A DNA stretch of 64,000 bases. It comes from an uncultured Gemmataceae bacterium. Lineage in GTDB: Bacteria; Planctomycetota; Planctomycetia; Gemmatales; Gemmataceae. The position numbers and the translations under genes were made by a program. The stretch's first letter is position 1. Every line of letters starts with the position of its first letter. A model generated the notes under the pieces. The model worked only from the letters and a program-made list of their open reading frames with translations, ran no database searches and was not told where the DNA came from. Location: positions 62,001 through 126,000 of the forward strand of contig CALDUY010000017.1 in the NCBI GenBank assembly GCA_937923405.1. Direction: 5' to 3'. Positions 43,075-52,629 of this stretch are shown piece by piece.

Positions 43075-44084
43075 GCTGGCAACGAGTGCGCGGCCATGAG
43101 GCCCTGATCGAGGGGTTTCGTCGGGTCGTCGAGCGAGGACGGTTGGCGCATGCCTATCTGTTTGTCGGTCCCCAGGGAGTGGGCAAGCATCGCTTCGCCG
43201 TCGAGTTGGGTCGGACGTTGTTGTGCGAACAGCCGCCCGGTTCTCTGCAAGCCTGCGAGGAATGCCCCTCTTGCGTGCAGCTCGACGCCGGGTCGCATCC
43301 CGACTTTCTCGACGTGGCCCGACCTGCCGACGTGCTGGAATTCCCCATCGAGCTGATGCGCTCGGTCTGCGACAGTTTCGCGCTGAAGTCGGCACGCGGT
43401 CGCGGCAAAGTCGTGATCGTCGATGACGCAGACGATCTGAACGCGGAGTCGGCCAACTGCTTCCTCAAGACGCTCGAAGAGCCGCCGCCGCGCTCCGTGT
43501 TGATCCTGATCGGAAGCAGCCCGGAACGGCAGCTGGCCACCATCGTTTCACGCTGTCAGGTGGTTCGCTTCGCACCGGTGCCCGATGCCCTGGTCGCCCA
43601 GCTGCTCGCCGAACAGGGCGTCGAGGCGGCGCAGGTGCCACGCCTGGTTCGCTTGGGACGAGGCAGTCCTGGCCTTGCGCTGCAACTGGCCGATCCCGAC
43701 TTGTGGCAGATGCGGGCCAAGCTGCTCGCCGGGCTGACCGGTAAGCCCGGCGATTCCGTCGAGCTGAGCAAAGCCTGGATGACCTTCGTCGAGGAAGCGG
43801 GCAAGGAGTCGTCGGCTCAGCGGACCCGCGCCGCGCTGGTGCTGCGCTTGCTGATCGATTTTCTCAACGATGCTCTGGTCGTGGCTAGCGGAGGGACGCC
43901 GCGTCGGACCGACCCCGCCGAACATCAGTTGTTACATCAATTGGCGGCTCGACAGACGCCCGAAAGGTTGCTGACGCTGCTGGATCGCTGCCTGGAAGCC
44001 GACGAACAAATCGATCGCCGCGTGCAACTGGTGCTGCTGGTCGAAGCGCTGCTGGACAGCCTGTCGCAACAACTGCCGGTCTAA
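43071..44084 (+). CDS. holB: DNA polymerase III delta' subunit
   Basis: The 337-residue protein is an AAA+ clamp-loader subunit: HAYLFVGPQGVGKHRFAVEL (P-loop), a four-cysteine zinc-type module (LLCEQPPG, ACEECPSC), KVVIVDDADDLNAESANCFL (Walker B-like region), KTLEEPP and the SRCQVVRF motif of delta'/gamma subunits. It helps load the sliding clamp. The ATG overlaps the tmk stop (ATGA). After it, an AACAGG/CCTGTT hairpin (44131-44144) with following T-rich bases may end the operon. Confidence 0.95.
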   Translation: MSWQRVRGHEALIEGFRRVVERGRLAHAYLFVGPQGVGKHRFAVELGRTLLCEQPPGSLQACEECPSCVQLDAGSHPDFLDVARPADVLEFPIELMRSVCDSFALKSARGRGKVVIVDDADDLNAESANCFLKTLEEPPPRSVLILIGSSPERQLATIVSRCQVVRFAPVPDALVAQLLAEQGVEAAQVPRLVRLGRGSPGLALQLADPDLWQMRAKLLAGLTGKPGDSVELSKAWMTFVEEAGKESSAQRTRAALVLRLLIDFLNDALVVASGGTPRRTDPAEHQLLHQLAARQTPERLLTLLDRCLEADEQIDRRVQLVLLVEALLDSLSQQLPV

Positions 44085-44167
44085 GTCGCTCCTCTCTGGA
44101 CATCAAGTCGTTCTTACCCTATTTTAGGATAACAGGATCCTGTTTTCTTCTTTGAGGAGTCGAGTCG

Positions 44168-44662
44168 ATGCGACGAACGATGATCGGTCTGTTAGTGGTG
44201 GCAGTGGTGAGCACGAGTGGGGCGGAGGAAAAGGGACCGGCCAAGGAAGCTGTCGATCGCACCCGCGAGAAGGTCAAGATGCTAGACGATGCCTACAAGC
44301 TGGCGGTGGTGAGCATCACCAAGAACTACGTCGAACTCCAGTCCGAAGCTCCGGCAGCGATCGTGGCTAAGGAGGTGTTCGAGGCGATGCACAAGAAAGG
44401 GTGGCACAGCTCGCGACTGATCGACGCCACAGGCAAGCCCAAAAAGAAGGAAAACGTCGCCAAGACCGACTTCGAGAAGAAAGCCGTCGCCAAGATGCAG
44501 AGCGGCGAAACGTGGTACGAGGAGGTCACGGTCCACGACGGCAAACCGGTTCTCCGCGCGGCCACCGTGGTGCCCTCGGTGATGAAACAGTGTGCCGTCT
44601 GCCACGGCGGAAAGGAAGGTCGGCTGTTGGGGGTGATTACCTACGAACTGCCGATCCAGTAA
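44168..44662 (+). CDS. Exported DUF3365 protein with a CxxCH haem-binding motif
   Basis: The 164-residue product starts with a signal peptide (MIGLLVVAVVSTSGAEE). The body matches the DUF3365 (Tll0287-like) pattern, with a charged helical start and, near the C-terminus, MKQCAVCHGGKEGRLLGVIT. CAVCH is a c-type haem attachment site, typical in this family, suggesting a periplasmic haem sensor or electron carrier. Here there is no attached kinase or methyl-accepting domain. GAGGAG lies 9 nt upstream. It stands alone, with a strong terminator after it. Confidence 0.85.
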   Translation: MRRTMIGLLVVAVVSTSGAEEKGPAKEAVDRTREKVKMLDDAYKLAVVSITKNYVELQSEAPAAIVAKEVFEAMHKKGWHSSRLIDATGKPKKKENVAKTDFEKKAVAKMQSGETWYEEVTVHDGKPVLRAATVVPSVMKQCAVCHGGKEGRLLGVITYELPIQ

Positions 44663-44690
44663 CCAGGTGTTGTTCGAGCAGAGAAAAGAG

Positions 44691-44730
44691 ACACGGCCTA
44701 CCGTGCCAGAGAAAGGGCGGTAGGCCGTGT
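44691..44730. terminator. Bidirectional intrinsic terminator
   Basis: Perfect 13-bp arms (acacggcctaccg at 44691-44703 and its complement at 44718-44730), a 14-nt loop, and T-runs on both strands (gttttct on plus; agaaaagag on plus giving ctcttttct on minus). It lies between the stops of the DUF3365 gene (44662) and the minus-strand protease gene (44785). Confidence 0.9.
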
Positions 44731-44784
44731 TTTCTGTAGGACGGTTTCTCCGAAGCTCGTGGCCCAACCAAGACACCGTGGAAA

Positions 44785-46812
44785 TCAAACCAGAGTGAAC
44801 CGGAGATTGTAGCGTCCCTGAGTCATCTGACCGGGGCCGATATTCACGCCTTGGATGCCGATGTAAATGTGGTCGCCAGCGTTAACGTTGGCGGCCAGGG
44901 TTGCTGCTTGACCGGGTCGGGCAATCGTGCGGCCGATGAGAATCAGTTGGTCGCCGATGCGCTTCCACATGGTCATCATCAGCGGTTGTCCTGAAGTGAT
45001 GGTCTGTGTCACGCGCAGCCGACCGCGCCGCTGGGCCAGGAAGTGGTAATTGTCGTAGTCGGGCAGCCCAAAGGGAGTGCGAGTGATGGCTAGACCAGGA
45101 AGCACTTGGGTTCCCAGCTGCACGACGCCGAGCCAAGCAGCGCGATCCGTGGTGTTGTTGTTGTCGTCGTAGTTGCGGATGAAGACGCCGGGAATGATGT
45201 TGGGAGGAGGCGTCACGCCACCACCGCCATTACCGGGAGGCAGCGGCACGTTGATGATGACATCGTACATGCCCGCCGAGCCGACCGCACCCGTGCCAGA
45301 GACCACGGCCACATAGTTGCCTTCCGTGAGATTCAGCACTAGGGACGCGCCAAATTTGTTGTTCTGCGGAGTAGCGGCAATCTCTTGACCAGCGGCATTG
45401 TAGACCCGCAGCACAGCGTCGAGGTTGCCGACGTACTCGCTGACGTTGACGCGAATCACGGTGCGTCCGTTGCCCCGGACGAAGAAGCGGAAGGCATCGC
45501 GGTCGGTGATCCGCTCGATGACACCACTGACGCGGTAGATCGACGTATTGGTCGTCAGAGAACGGGCCGTGGCCACCGTGTTGGGGTGATCGTCGGGGCG
45601 ATAGCCGAAGCCGTTCGTCGGGCCGCTGATGAGGGCCATGTCATCCTGGAAGTTGCCGTCTTCGTTGGTGCCTCTGGCCCAAATGTAGCGAATGATGCCC
45701 TCACTGACGGCCCCCATGATCGCGCCAGACTGGTTGATGTGTCCCAACCCTAGAGCGTGCCCGAACTCATGCGTGGTGGTGTTACCGGCATCATAAGCCG
45801 TGGCTACAAGACGTCCTGAAACGCCACCGCCATGCGACTGATCGTGGTTGTTGAGGAAGACGAAGTAGTTCTGGTTCGAAGTTCCGCCGCTGTTGAAGCT
45901 ATTGAGAATAGCCACGCCTAGCACGCCCTGACCGAAGCCAAGCTGCGAACCGTCGCTGTTACCGATGACCGCTCGAGAAGCGACTTTGTCCGTGAACGGT
46001 CCGTTGTAGCGCGTCGTGACGTTGATGTTGAACGAGCTATAGTCCTCGGCTACAGTGCGCCAGAGATTGTAGATGTACAGTCGCTCGCCGGGAGTGATTT
46101 CGTTGGCATTGCCATTCAGATCGAAGGGCGGAATGGTGTACTGCTGGCCGTTGTTCCAGGCATCACCCGAAGCGGTGATGCCGCGGAAGTCGAGAAACAG
46201 CGTGGCTGGTGCCCCGGGCCGACTATTGAACACGGGAATCTGATTGTTGTACACCGTGTCGCCGTAAATGTGCAGCTGGTACTTTCCAGTAGTCGTGCCC
46301 ACGGAATCGACACGAATGTAGTAGGTTCCCGGTGCCAGGTCGCGATACAGAGCCGAATCGGCCGTTTGTGCTGAGACAGTCTTGCTGGCCAGCGGATAGC
46401 CGGTGTCGAACGAGTAGCCGTTGTCGTTCTGGTCGAGCTGATTGCCGCCGTTATCGAACAGCGTCAGGATGCTATCGAGGGTGGTACTGAGGTTGGTTTC
46501 ACGCGATTTCAGATCGAAAAAGACGCCTGTGCGTTGTGTCAGGGTGAACTTGAAGTAATCTTGATCGTTGCCGGTACTGATCGCTCCGTTGATGATCAAG
46601 CGTCCCGTTGGGGGAATGGTCACCACCTGAGCAGTGGCCTGGGTGTCGTTCGGTTCGCGTTCAGGGATGGTGACGTTGGGGACGATGCGCTCTTCCAGCG
46701 GAGTCAGGCTGGGACGAAATCGGTAGCTTTTGGGTTGCATTTTGGTCCCCCGGCAGCGCGAGTGGAAGGAGGACACCAGGGATTTCCAAAGGCGTTGCAA
46801 GTCAACAGACAT
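44785..46812 (-). CDS. Surface zinc metalloprotease-like protein with pre-peptidase C-terminal domains
   Basis: The 675-residue protein starts without a classical signal peptide but has the planctomycete-type leader with FRPSLTPLEERIVPNV. I keep the first ATG (AGGA site about 9 nt upstream); an ATG at 46740 also has a good site. Residues about 50-185 form a PPC-type beta sandwich (EREPNDTQATAQ, DQDYFKFTL, GTYYIRVDSVG). A zincin centre HEFGHALGLGH (HExxHxxGxxH, about residue 348) with Asn/Ser after it lies in the middle, and a second PPC domain follows at about 415-525 (DRDAFRFFVRG, LTEGNYVAVVSGTG). It probably degrades proteins outside the cell or at the surface. Single transcription unit. 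Confidence 0.85.
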   Translation of the reverse strand: MSVDLQRLWKSLVSSFHSRCRGTKMQPKSYRFRPSLTPLEERIVPNVTIPEREPNDTQATAQVVTIPPTGRLIINGAISTGNDQDYFKFTLTQRTGVFFDLKSRETNLSTTLDSILTLFDNGGNQLDQNDNGYSFDTGYPLASKTVSAQTADSALYRDLAPGTYYIRVDSVGTTTGKYQLHIYGDTVYNNQIPVFNSRPGAPATLFLDFRGITASGDAWNNGQQYTIPPFDLNGNANEITPGERLYIYNLWRTVAEDYSSFNINVTTRYNGPFTDKVASRAVIGNSDGSQLGFGQGVLGVAILNSFNSGGTSNQNYFVFLNNHDQSHGGGVSGRLVATAYDAGNTTTHEFGHALGLGHINQSGAIMGAVSEGIIRYIWARGTNEDGNFQDDMALISGPTNGFGYRPDDHPNTVATARSLTTNTSIYRVSGVIERITDRDAFRFFVRGNGRTVIRVNVSEYVGNLDAVLRVYNAAGQEIAATPQNNKFGASLVLNLTEGNYVAVVSGTGAVGSAGMYDVIINVPLPPGNGGGGVTPPPNIIPGVFIRNYDDNNNTTDRAAWLGVVQLGTQVLPGLAITRTPFGLPDYDNYHFLAQRRGRLRVTQTITSGQPLMMTMWKRIGDQLILIGRTIARPGQAATLAANVNAGDHIYIGIQGVNIGPGQMTQGRYNLRFTLV

Positions 46813-47136
46813 GGGAAGCGTCCTTCCTCGAATTCATGGAAGAATTCTCTTTACGTTGTACGAGAAACTGTACTTGATAAGAAAGAATTAGTGACGGGAT
46901 CTTCTGTTCCGAGAAGAGCCGCCGACATAAACTGGGTCGGGTAAGTCCTTAAAACCGTTTTCACAATTATATCCGGATTGCGCGAGTTTGATTATTCCAT
47001 GCGTTCTTTCCAAGATAACCAACTTTTGGATGTTCGAGAAGTCCTTCCAGTTCCCAAAAGTCTTCTCCTGCCTCGTTGGTGGACACGCTGCACGATTCCG
47101 GCTAATTCCTTCCGCCTTTAGTTGAGAGACTCCGTG
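46813..47136. other. Gene-free gap between divergent genes
   Basis: The 324 bases between the surface-protease start and the epimerase start should carry both promoters. It is more AT-rich than the flanks. I see no palindrome, repeat or RNA gene; a frame of 84 codons on the minus strand has no start signal or protein-like features. Confidence 0.5.
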
Positions 47137-47973
47137 ATGCAAGCATTGATCGTAGGATGCGGCTACCTGGGACGCCGTCTTGCCGCTCGCTGGCTCACCC
47201 AGGGCGTCGCCGTGTTCGGCACCACGCGTGGCAGCGAGCGCGGCGCGGAACTGTCCCGCCTTGGCATTACCCCCATCATCTGCGATGTACTCGATCCGCC
47301 CTCGCTACGATTGCTACCCCAAACCGACGTCGTTGTTCACTGTGTCGGGTTTGATCGACAGGCTGGCCCGTCGATGCGCCGCGTCTACGTCGAGGGGCTA
47401 CGCAACGTCCTGCAAGCCCTGCCGGCCAGGACAAACCTGGTCCACGTCTCCAGCACCAGCGTCTATGGCCAGACAGCCGGCGAGGAGGTCGATGAATCCG
47501 CAGTTACCGCTCCGGTCGAGGAATCGGGACAGGTCGTGCTGGAAGCCGAACAGACCCTACAGTTGTTGCGGCCCGATGCCATCGTCCTACGTTTCGCCGG
47601 CATCTACGGACCAGGGCGCTTGATTCGAGCCAAGGATCTGCAAGTGGGGCGACTCTTGGCCATCGATCCGGAGAAGTGGCTCAACTTGATTCACGTCGAA
47701 GACGGAGTAACGGCGATTCTGGCGGCTCTAGAGCGCGGCAAGCCCGGCGGCATTTACAACGTTAGCGATGGCAGCCCGGTTCGCCGACGCGAGTTCTACA
47801 CCCGCCTCGCCGAGCTGCTCGGCGCTGCCCCGCCGCGCTTTGTCCCTCCGCCGGAACCCGCGCCACCTTCGGAACGTACCAATCGCCGCATCGTTAATCG
47901 ACGCATGCAGCAGGAACTTGGCGTTACGCCCCAGTATCCCTCTTATGCCGAGGGACTCGCCGTGTCACGCTGA
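47137..47973 (+). CDS. NAD(P)-dependent epimerase/dehydratase-like (extended SDR) protein
   Basis: The ATG at 47137 is chosen because the Rossmann strand follows at once (MQALIVGCGYLGRRLAARW, GxGxxG type); the frame opens five codons earlier. The 278-residue protein has VVHCVGFDRQAGPSM, VHVSSTSVYGQTAGEEVDE with the SDR Tyr, and VLRFAGIYGPGRL, typical of YeeZ-like atypical extended SDRs. These are cytoplasmic nucleotide-sugar or related oxidoreductases; the characteristic YxxxK is not complete, so catalytic competence is uncertain. The MBL hydrolase gene follows after 90 bp. Confidence 0.8.
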   Translation: MQALIVGCGYLGRRLAARWLTQGVAVFGTTRGSERGAELSRLGITPIICDVLDPPSLRLLPQTDVVVHCVGFDRQAGPSMRRVYVEGLRNVLQALPARTNLVHVSSTSVYGQTAGEEVDESAVTAPVEESGQVVLEAEQTLQLLRPDAIVLRFAGIYGPGRLIRAKDLQVGRLLAIDPEKWLNLIHVEDGVTAILAALERGKPGGIYNVSDGSPVRRREFYTRLAELLGAAPPRFVPPPEPAPPSERTNRRIVNRRMQQELGVTPQYPSYAEGLAVSR

Positions 47974-48063
47974 ACGACCGACGCACGCCTCGCCTTGAAT
48001 CCACCTGGGAGAAACCTATCATGCCTGTAGGTTGGCCCCATCTAGTTCGCGGGAATCGCTGAA

Positions 48064-48855
48064 ATGCTCGAGCGGAAGTATCTGTTTCCGCATGTCATCG
48101 AGTTGAACTATCAGGCTCGACGACGACTCGGAGTGAACGTCTACCTGATCGATGGCGGCAGCGAGTGGCTGCTCATCGACATTGGGTATCTCGATCACGT
48201 CGAGGAGATCATCGACCTGATTCGGGCCATGGATTTTAGTTTGTCCAAGTGCAAGATGCTCATCGCCACCCATGCCGATGCCGACCACGTTCAGGGGATC
48301 GGACGTGCCCGCGAGATGCTGCGAACCAAAATCGCCGCCCATCCCGAGAGCGTCGAGGCACTGGCTACGGGCGACGGCGAACTGACTTTCGCTCGCATCA
48401 AGGCCCAGGGCATCGACCTGCCCATGCCGCGGTGCAAGGTGGATATCAAGCTCAAGGACGGCGAGATCATCAAGGTCGGCGAGCTAAAGTTGCAGGTCTG
48501 GCACACGCCGGGCCATACGCAAGGACAGCTGAGTTTTAAGCTCGGCAATCTCCTGTTTTGTGGTGATAATATCTACAAAGACAGCTGCGTCGGCGTCATC
48601 GACGCTCACCACGGCTCGAACATTCCCGCTTTTCTCCGCTCCCTGCAACGCATCCTTGAGGACGACAGCGAATATTTGCTGCCCAGTCATGGCCCCGTCT
48701 TTCGCCGCGACAACCGCATCATTCAGGCGGCAATCGATCGCTTGACGAAGTATCAGTACATGGCTGACTTCGGTACCTGCGCCATCGGTTGGCCGTTGCT
48801 AGACGAGTGGGAGCGCGACGTCGTCGAAGGACGCATGCCCGACTTTACGAAGTGA
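48064..48855 (+). CDS. Metallo-beta-lactamase fold hydrolase
   Basis: The 263-residue protein has the MBL-fold metal motifs: [12 protein letters not shown] (HxDxDH, with Asp where the canonical motif has its second His), [25 protein letters not shown] and [11 protein letters not shown]. Such hydrolases act on thioesters, lactones, phosphodiesters and others. The Asp substitution occurs in several MBL subfamilies and does not by itself rule out activity. The last 11 bases overlap the 3' end of queC on the other strand. Confidence 0.88.
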   Translation: MLERKYLFPHVIELNYQARRRLGVNVYLIDGGSEWLLIDIGYLDHVEEIIDLIRAMDFSLSKCKMLIATHADADHVQGIGRAREMLRTKIAAHPESVEALATGDGELTFARIKAQGIDLPMPRCKVDIKLKDGEIIKVGELKLQVWHTPGHTQGQLSFKLGNLLFCGDNIYKDSCVGVIDAHHGSNIPAFLRSLQRILEDDSEYLLPSHGPVFRRDNRIIQAAIDRLTKYQYMADFGTCAIGWPLLDEWERDVVEGRMPDFTK

Positions 48856-49549
48856 GGCTGGCATAGCGGGTCGGATCAGCGACGCCGGCGGCGAGGAAGC
48901 CGTTACGGCGAATCACGCACGAGTCACAGCGACCGCAGGCGAGTCCTTCCGACGACGGTGCGTAGCAGCTGTGCGTCAGACTGTAATCTACCCCCAGGGC
49001 GGTGCCTTGGCGGATGATCTCAGCCTTGCTCCACTGTACCAACGGGGCGTGAACATGGAAGCGGCCGCCTTCAACCCCGGCCTTCGTCGCCAGGTTCGCT
49101 AAGGTCTCGAAGGCCTGCAAGAACTCGGGGCGACAGTCGGGATAGCCGGAATAGTCGACGGCGTTGACCCCGACGAAGAGATCGAACGCTCCGCGCGTCT
49201 CGGCATAGGCCAAGGCCAGCGCCAAAAAGATTGTATTGCGAGCCGGAACGTAGGTAATGGGGATCGATGAACTCATCTGGGCTTCGTCGCGGTCCAGGGG
49301 CACCTCTAGATCAGCAGTCAGGGCCGAGCCGCCGAAGGTTCGTAGATCGAGCGGCAGGAGTTGATGCTCGACCGCTCCCAGGGCCTGGGCCACTCGACGA
49401 GCTGCTTGCAACTCCACGGCATGGCGCTGCCCGTAGGCGACAGTCAGAGCGTGGCAGCGGAAGCCCTGCTGCCGAGCCAGGGCTAGCACCGTGGCCGAAT
49501 CCAGTCCCCCCGAAAGTAGCACCACGGCGGAACGATCCTTTGCGGACAT
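48845..49549 (-). CDS. queC: 7-cyano-7-deazaguanine synthase
   Basis: The 234-residue product has the ATP pyrophosphatase P-loop [17 protein letters not shown], the QueC motif [31 protein letters not shown], and a C-terminal zinc site made of HSCYAPSS and CGRCDSC. It converts 7-carboxy-7-deazaguanine to preQ0 for queuosine in tRNA. No other que gene is in this window. The 5' region lies next to a terminator for the gene upstream; no preQ1 riboswitch fold was recognised. Confidence 0.96.
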   Translation of the reverse strand: MSAKDRSAVVLLSGGLDSATVLALARQQGFRCHALTVAYGQRHAVELQAARRVAQALGAVEHQLLPLDLRTFGGSALTADLEVPLDRDEAQMSSSIPITYVPARNTIFLALALAYAETRGAFDLFVGVNAVDYSGYPDCRPEFLQAFETLANLATKAGVEGGRFHVHAPLVQWSKAEIIRQGTALGVDYSLTHSCYAPSSEGLACGRCDSCVIRRNGFLAAGVADPTRYASLTS

Positions 49550-49570
49550 TTCCGAGCCTCATTTGGCAAA

Positions 49571-49608
49571 AAGACAAAACGGAGAGCCAATCACTCTCCG
49601 TTCGTCTT
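49571..49608 (-). terminator. Intrinsic terminator for the TolC-family lipoprotein gene
   Basis: On the minus strand ACGGAGAG, a 7-nt loop and CTCTCCGT are followed by TTTTGTCTTTTT, a textbook stem and T-tract; outer bases (aagac/gtctt) lengthen the stem. It lies between the stop at 49702 and the queC start at 49549, so ends transcription of the TolC-type gene before queC. Confidence 0.85.
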
Positions 49609-49682
49609 AGTGCGCGTTACAAAATGGTGTAGCGGAGCGCAGGCGAAAGCGCTTCCTACCTCGTTGCCGCTACACCATTTTG
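49607..49682. repeat. Dispersed repeat family A, copy 2, with inverted repeat
   Basis: Bases 49607-49640 match 8868-8901 at 32 of 34 positions. Here the central part is also the left arm of a perfect 16-bp inverted repeat (caaaatggtgtagcgg at 49620-49635, complement at 49667-49682). It lies between the terminator and the stop of the TolC-family gene. Confidence 0.8.
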
Positions 49683-49701
49683 AGCTGCGCTCTAGAGCTG
49701 C

Positions 49702-52092
49702 TCAGTCGTTTGGCCTGGCGGTTCCAAAGTCCGAGAGGCCGCGTTTGCTCGGCTTGCGTGGCACGGTCGGCGGTGGCGGTGCGAGCGTTGGTCCACTTGA
49801 TCGTTCGTTGGCCGCTCCTGACCCAGACGTGGGCGGAAGGACCAAGTTGCTCGGCGTGGGCAACGGAGCCGTCGTCGACGTGGGCAGCATGCCCGCGGTG
49901 GTCGGGGTCGTCGAACTCGCCTCTGGAAGCGGAGTCGGCTGGAATGGCAGTACTTCCGACTTGCTCGGCGTGGCCGGGGGTGGGAACAGTTCCGACGGTT
50001 TCATCTCGACCGGGGCCGGCAGGTTCGACGACCGCAGGGCATCGACGGTCGAATCCAACGGGGGAGCGTCTTTCAAGAGCGGCTGAGCGGCCAGCACACT
50101 GGGCAGAGTCGGTGCCTTGCTGTTGCCCCGGAGATTCACTGGGGCGGTTGGCGTGATCAGCGTCGGCATGGCTCGTTCGCGCAGCACTAGTGCCGCCGTC
50201 CGTTGTTTCTGATGGTCCACCGCACGCACGGCGGCGCATTCCGGCAGGGCTCCCTCAGCGATGTAGACGTTGTCGTGATGCTGAATCGTTCCTTTGGTGA
50301 ACTCGAAGCCGGCCAAAGCGTTGTTGTAGGCCACGATCGCCTGATACTCCTGCGACAACGCTTCCGACCAGAACCGCTGCGCTTCCAGCAAGATTTCCAG
50401 CGTACCACGTCCCGCGAGGTACTCTTGCTGGCGCGTGCGTAGCTGTTCGCCGAACGCCTCTCGCTGGGCGCGATTGGCCCGGATCTGTTCGTAGTTGAGA
50501 CTCAGCCGGCGGTAGTAGTTGCCCAGGAAGCTGATGACTTTCAGCTCCTGATCCTTGAGAATCTCCATGCTTCGGGCCAGTTCCAGCTGAGCCTGCCGGA
50601 TCTGCGTGTAGCCCAAGCGATAGCCCAGCGGCATCACCATCCGCAGCCCGATGCCCCAGTTGTGATAGTTATTTTCCGCTAAGGCTCGCAGCGCGTTGGA
50701 ATCTCGCGCTCCCGTGACATTGCCGGTGAACTCGTCGCGAGTGATGAGCGGCGTCTCGGCTCCGTCGAGTCGGCTGCCGATGCTGTTGACGTCGTAGGTA
50801 CCGGTCAAACGGAGATCGGGCAGGATCGAGTTCTTGGCCAGGATCAGCCGCATCTGGTTGGCTTTGATTTCCTGACGCACCATATACAGTTCAGGCCGTT
50901 TTTGCAGCGCTTCCTCAACCGCAGTGTTCCAGTCGGGCTGGTACGGAGCCAGGGTCGGCGAGTCGCTCGGCATCAGGCGAGTGCCGTCTTCCAACGGAAT
51001 GCCCATCAAGGCTCGGAGCTTACGTTCGTTCTCCAGCACCTGATCGAGGGCTTGCAGACGCTGAGCGCGGAATAGCTCGTATTGACCGCGTGACTGGTAG
51101 AAGTCCGCTGCGTTGGTTCGACCGGCTTCATACTTGGCCTTGTTGACCTTGAAGGCCTCGAAGGCGAAGCGCAACCCCTGCTCGCGGCTGTAGAGGTTCC
51201 AGTAGCTACCGTAAAGATTCCAGTAGGCAACTTCGACGTTGAACAGCATCTGGTTGAGTTGCCGCTCGAACTCGGCTCGCGACTGATCGAAACGCAGACG
51301 GGTGATGAGGATACCTTCCCCTGTCGGAGCAGTGTTCAGCAACCCCGGATTGAGCAGGCTGCCCGGATGGGCGGCTCGCAACTGGTTGATCTCCACACCA
51401 AAGCCCTGCAACAGCGGCTGCTCAAACTGGAACTGAAGCTGCGGGCGATACGATGGATTCACTCGGGCAGGCAGGTTGGTGTACTGGTAGGGCACATTGA
51501 ACGTAATGCCAGCCACACCACCGGTGGCCAGGGGCTTCAGGATACCCATCGTCGCAGTGGCTTCTTCAGTATTGATCGAGTTGACGTTGGAGGCCCCCGC
51601 CTGGAAGGTCTGCAACGGCGTACCGATCGGCTGGTCGGTGGTCTGCCAGTTCAACCCGGTCGTGAAGACGGCGTCGAACTTGGAGAGCGAGGCTTCGATT
51701 TCCGCTCCCGCTCGCGCCGGTTCCAGGGCGAACACGCGGATGGCGTCGGAACCGGTCACACCTCGTCCGGTGAACTGGACCAAGTTGTCGTTGATTTCCC
51801 CCGGGAAGAGAATATTGAACTGACCGACACGTCCTTGTTCCAGAGCGATGGCAATACACTCGGCCAGCGAGATGTAGCGGATCTGGCGATCCAGGTCATT
51901 GAGCGTCGGCGGCGCGCCGTGCGGCTCAGTCAGCGGGTAGGCTCCGAGATCCTGCCGCAACTCCATGTGTTCTAGAGCCGTGGTGGTCGTGCGGTTGAAG
52001 TCAGCCTCAGTCATGAACGTGCGCTGTTTGCAGCCCGAGGTTAAGGTCAGGGCTAGCAGCGCCAGCGTTCCGCACAGTCGTTTCCAGCGCAT
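49702..52092 (-). CDS. TolC-family outer membrane lipoprotein with long proline/threonine-rich tail
   Basis: I start at the ATG ending at 52092, which has GGGGAAT 8 nt upstream and a lipoprotein signal (GTLALLALTLTSGC); the frame is open further upstream. The 796-residue protein has TolC-type outer membrane efflux segments (LAECIAIALEQGRVGQFN, AFKVNKAKYEAGRTNAADFY, LARSMEILKDQELKV, LRTRQQEYLAGRGTLEILLE). The last about 150 residues are low complexity, rich in P, T and S (for example LPFQPTPLPEASSTTPTTAG). It is a second, independent outer-membrane channel, without ABC or HlyD partners alongside. The tail is likely disordered and of unknown role. Upstream, 52093-52311 holds no gene. Confidence 0.85.
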   Translation of the reverse strand: MRWKRLCGTLALLALTLTSGCKQRTFMTEADFNRTTTTALEHMELRQDLGAYPLTEPHGAPPTLNDLDRQIRYISLAECIAIALEQGRVGQFNILFPGEINDNLVQFTGRGVTGSDAIRVFALEPARAGAEIEASLSKFDAVFTTGLNWQTTDQPIGTPLQTFQAGASNVNSINTEEATATMGILKPLATGGVAGITFNVPYQYTNLPARVNPSYRPQLQFQFEQPLLQGFGVEINQLRAAHPGSLLNPGLLNTAPTGEGILITRLRFDQSRAEFERQLNQMLFNVEVAYWNLYGSYWNLYSREQGLRFAFEAFKVNKAKYEAGRTNAADFYQSRGQYELFRAQRLQALDQVLENERKLRALMGIPLEDGTRLMPSDSPTLAPYQPDWNTAVEEALQKRPELYMVRQEIKANQMRLILAKNSILPDLRLTGTYDVNSIGSRLDGAETPLITRDEFTGNVTGARDSNALRALAENNYHNWGIGLRMVMPLGYRLGYTQIRQAQLELARSMEILKDQELKVISFLGNYYRRLSLNYEQIRANRAQREAFGEQLRTRQQEYLAGRGTLEILLEAQRFWSEALSQEYQAIVAYNNALAGFEFTKGTIQHHDNVYIAEGALPECAAVRAVDHQKQRTAALVLRERAMPTLITPTAPVNLRGNSKAPTLPSVLAAQPLLKDAPPLDSTVDALRSSNLPAPVEMKPSELFPPPATPSKSEVLPFQPTPLPEASSTTPTTAGMLPTSTTAPLPTPSNLVLPPTSGSGAANERSSGPTLAPPPPTVPRKPSKRGLSDFGTARPND

Positions 52093-52311
52093 AACACGAT
52101 TCCCCGTTGGCTCGAACCAGCCAGCACCGCCAAGCGGGCAGTGGTGGGCAGGCCTACCCCCCCCGAAATACTCCATGCGCGGACTTTCGTTGATGCCTCG
52201 TAAGTATCGGCGATCGGCGCGCGTCAGATTGAGTAGACTTTGACGGGTATAACGAAAAAACCGCCTACCCGGTCTTAAAAGCTGTCAAACTGGAGAAATG
52301 GCTCGAAGGAG

Positions 52312-52629
52312 TTAAAGTCGGCTTGGGTCGTCGGGGTTCCACTGCGGCGCGATGCCGACATAGGGCAGCCCGAGCAAACGTTTGATCGCCGCCCATTCGC
52401 CCAGGTCGTTGCCCTCGGCCCGATGCCCCAGCCACTGCAACAAGTAGCCGCTCACAAACAACCCCAACGCCCAGGGCCACTCCAGCACCAGCAAGCTCAA
52501 TGGCGCGACGATCAGGGCCAACGGAATGCCGATCATGTGAATCCAGAAGTTGAACGGCAGCTGATGGCGAAGTCGCCAACCTTCCAGCCGACGACGGAGA
52601 AAACCAGGGGAAGAAATTGTCGCCTTCAT
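52312..52629 (-). CDS. DUF962 (Mpo1-like) membrane protein
   Basis: The 105-residue product has the family pattern with histidines: PFNFWIHMIGIPLAL and YLLQWLGHRAEGND, and two hydrophobic segments (LALIVAPLSLLVLEW, ALGLFVSGYLLQWLG). In yeast the related Mpo1 is an iron-dependent dioxygenase acting on 2-hydroxy fatty acids; whether this bacterial protein does so is inference. Its ATG overlaps the glycosyltransferase stop (ATGA), so the two form an operon. Confidence 0.8.
   Translation of the reverse strand: MKATISSPGFLRRRLEGWRLRHQLPFNFWIHMIGIPLALIVAPLSLLVLEWPWALGLFVSGYLLQWLGHRAEGNDLGEWAAIKRLLGLPYVGIAPQWNPDDPSRL

Noticed and set aside
46888-47142. 84-codon minus-strand frame in the gap between protease and epimerase genes
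   Set aside because: No start signal and no protein-like pattern; the gap should hold two promoters.
48064-48855. Altered metal ligand in the MBL hydrolase as a sign of inactivity
   Set aside because: HxDxDH occurs in several active MBL subfamilies, so I do not treat it as anomalous.
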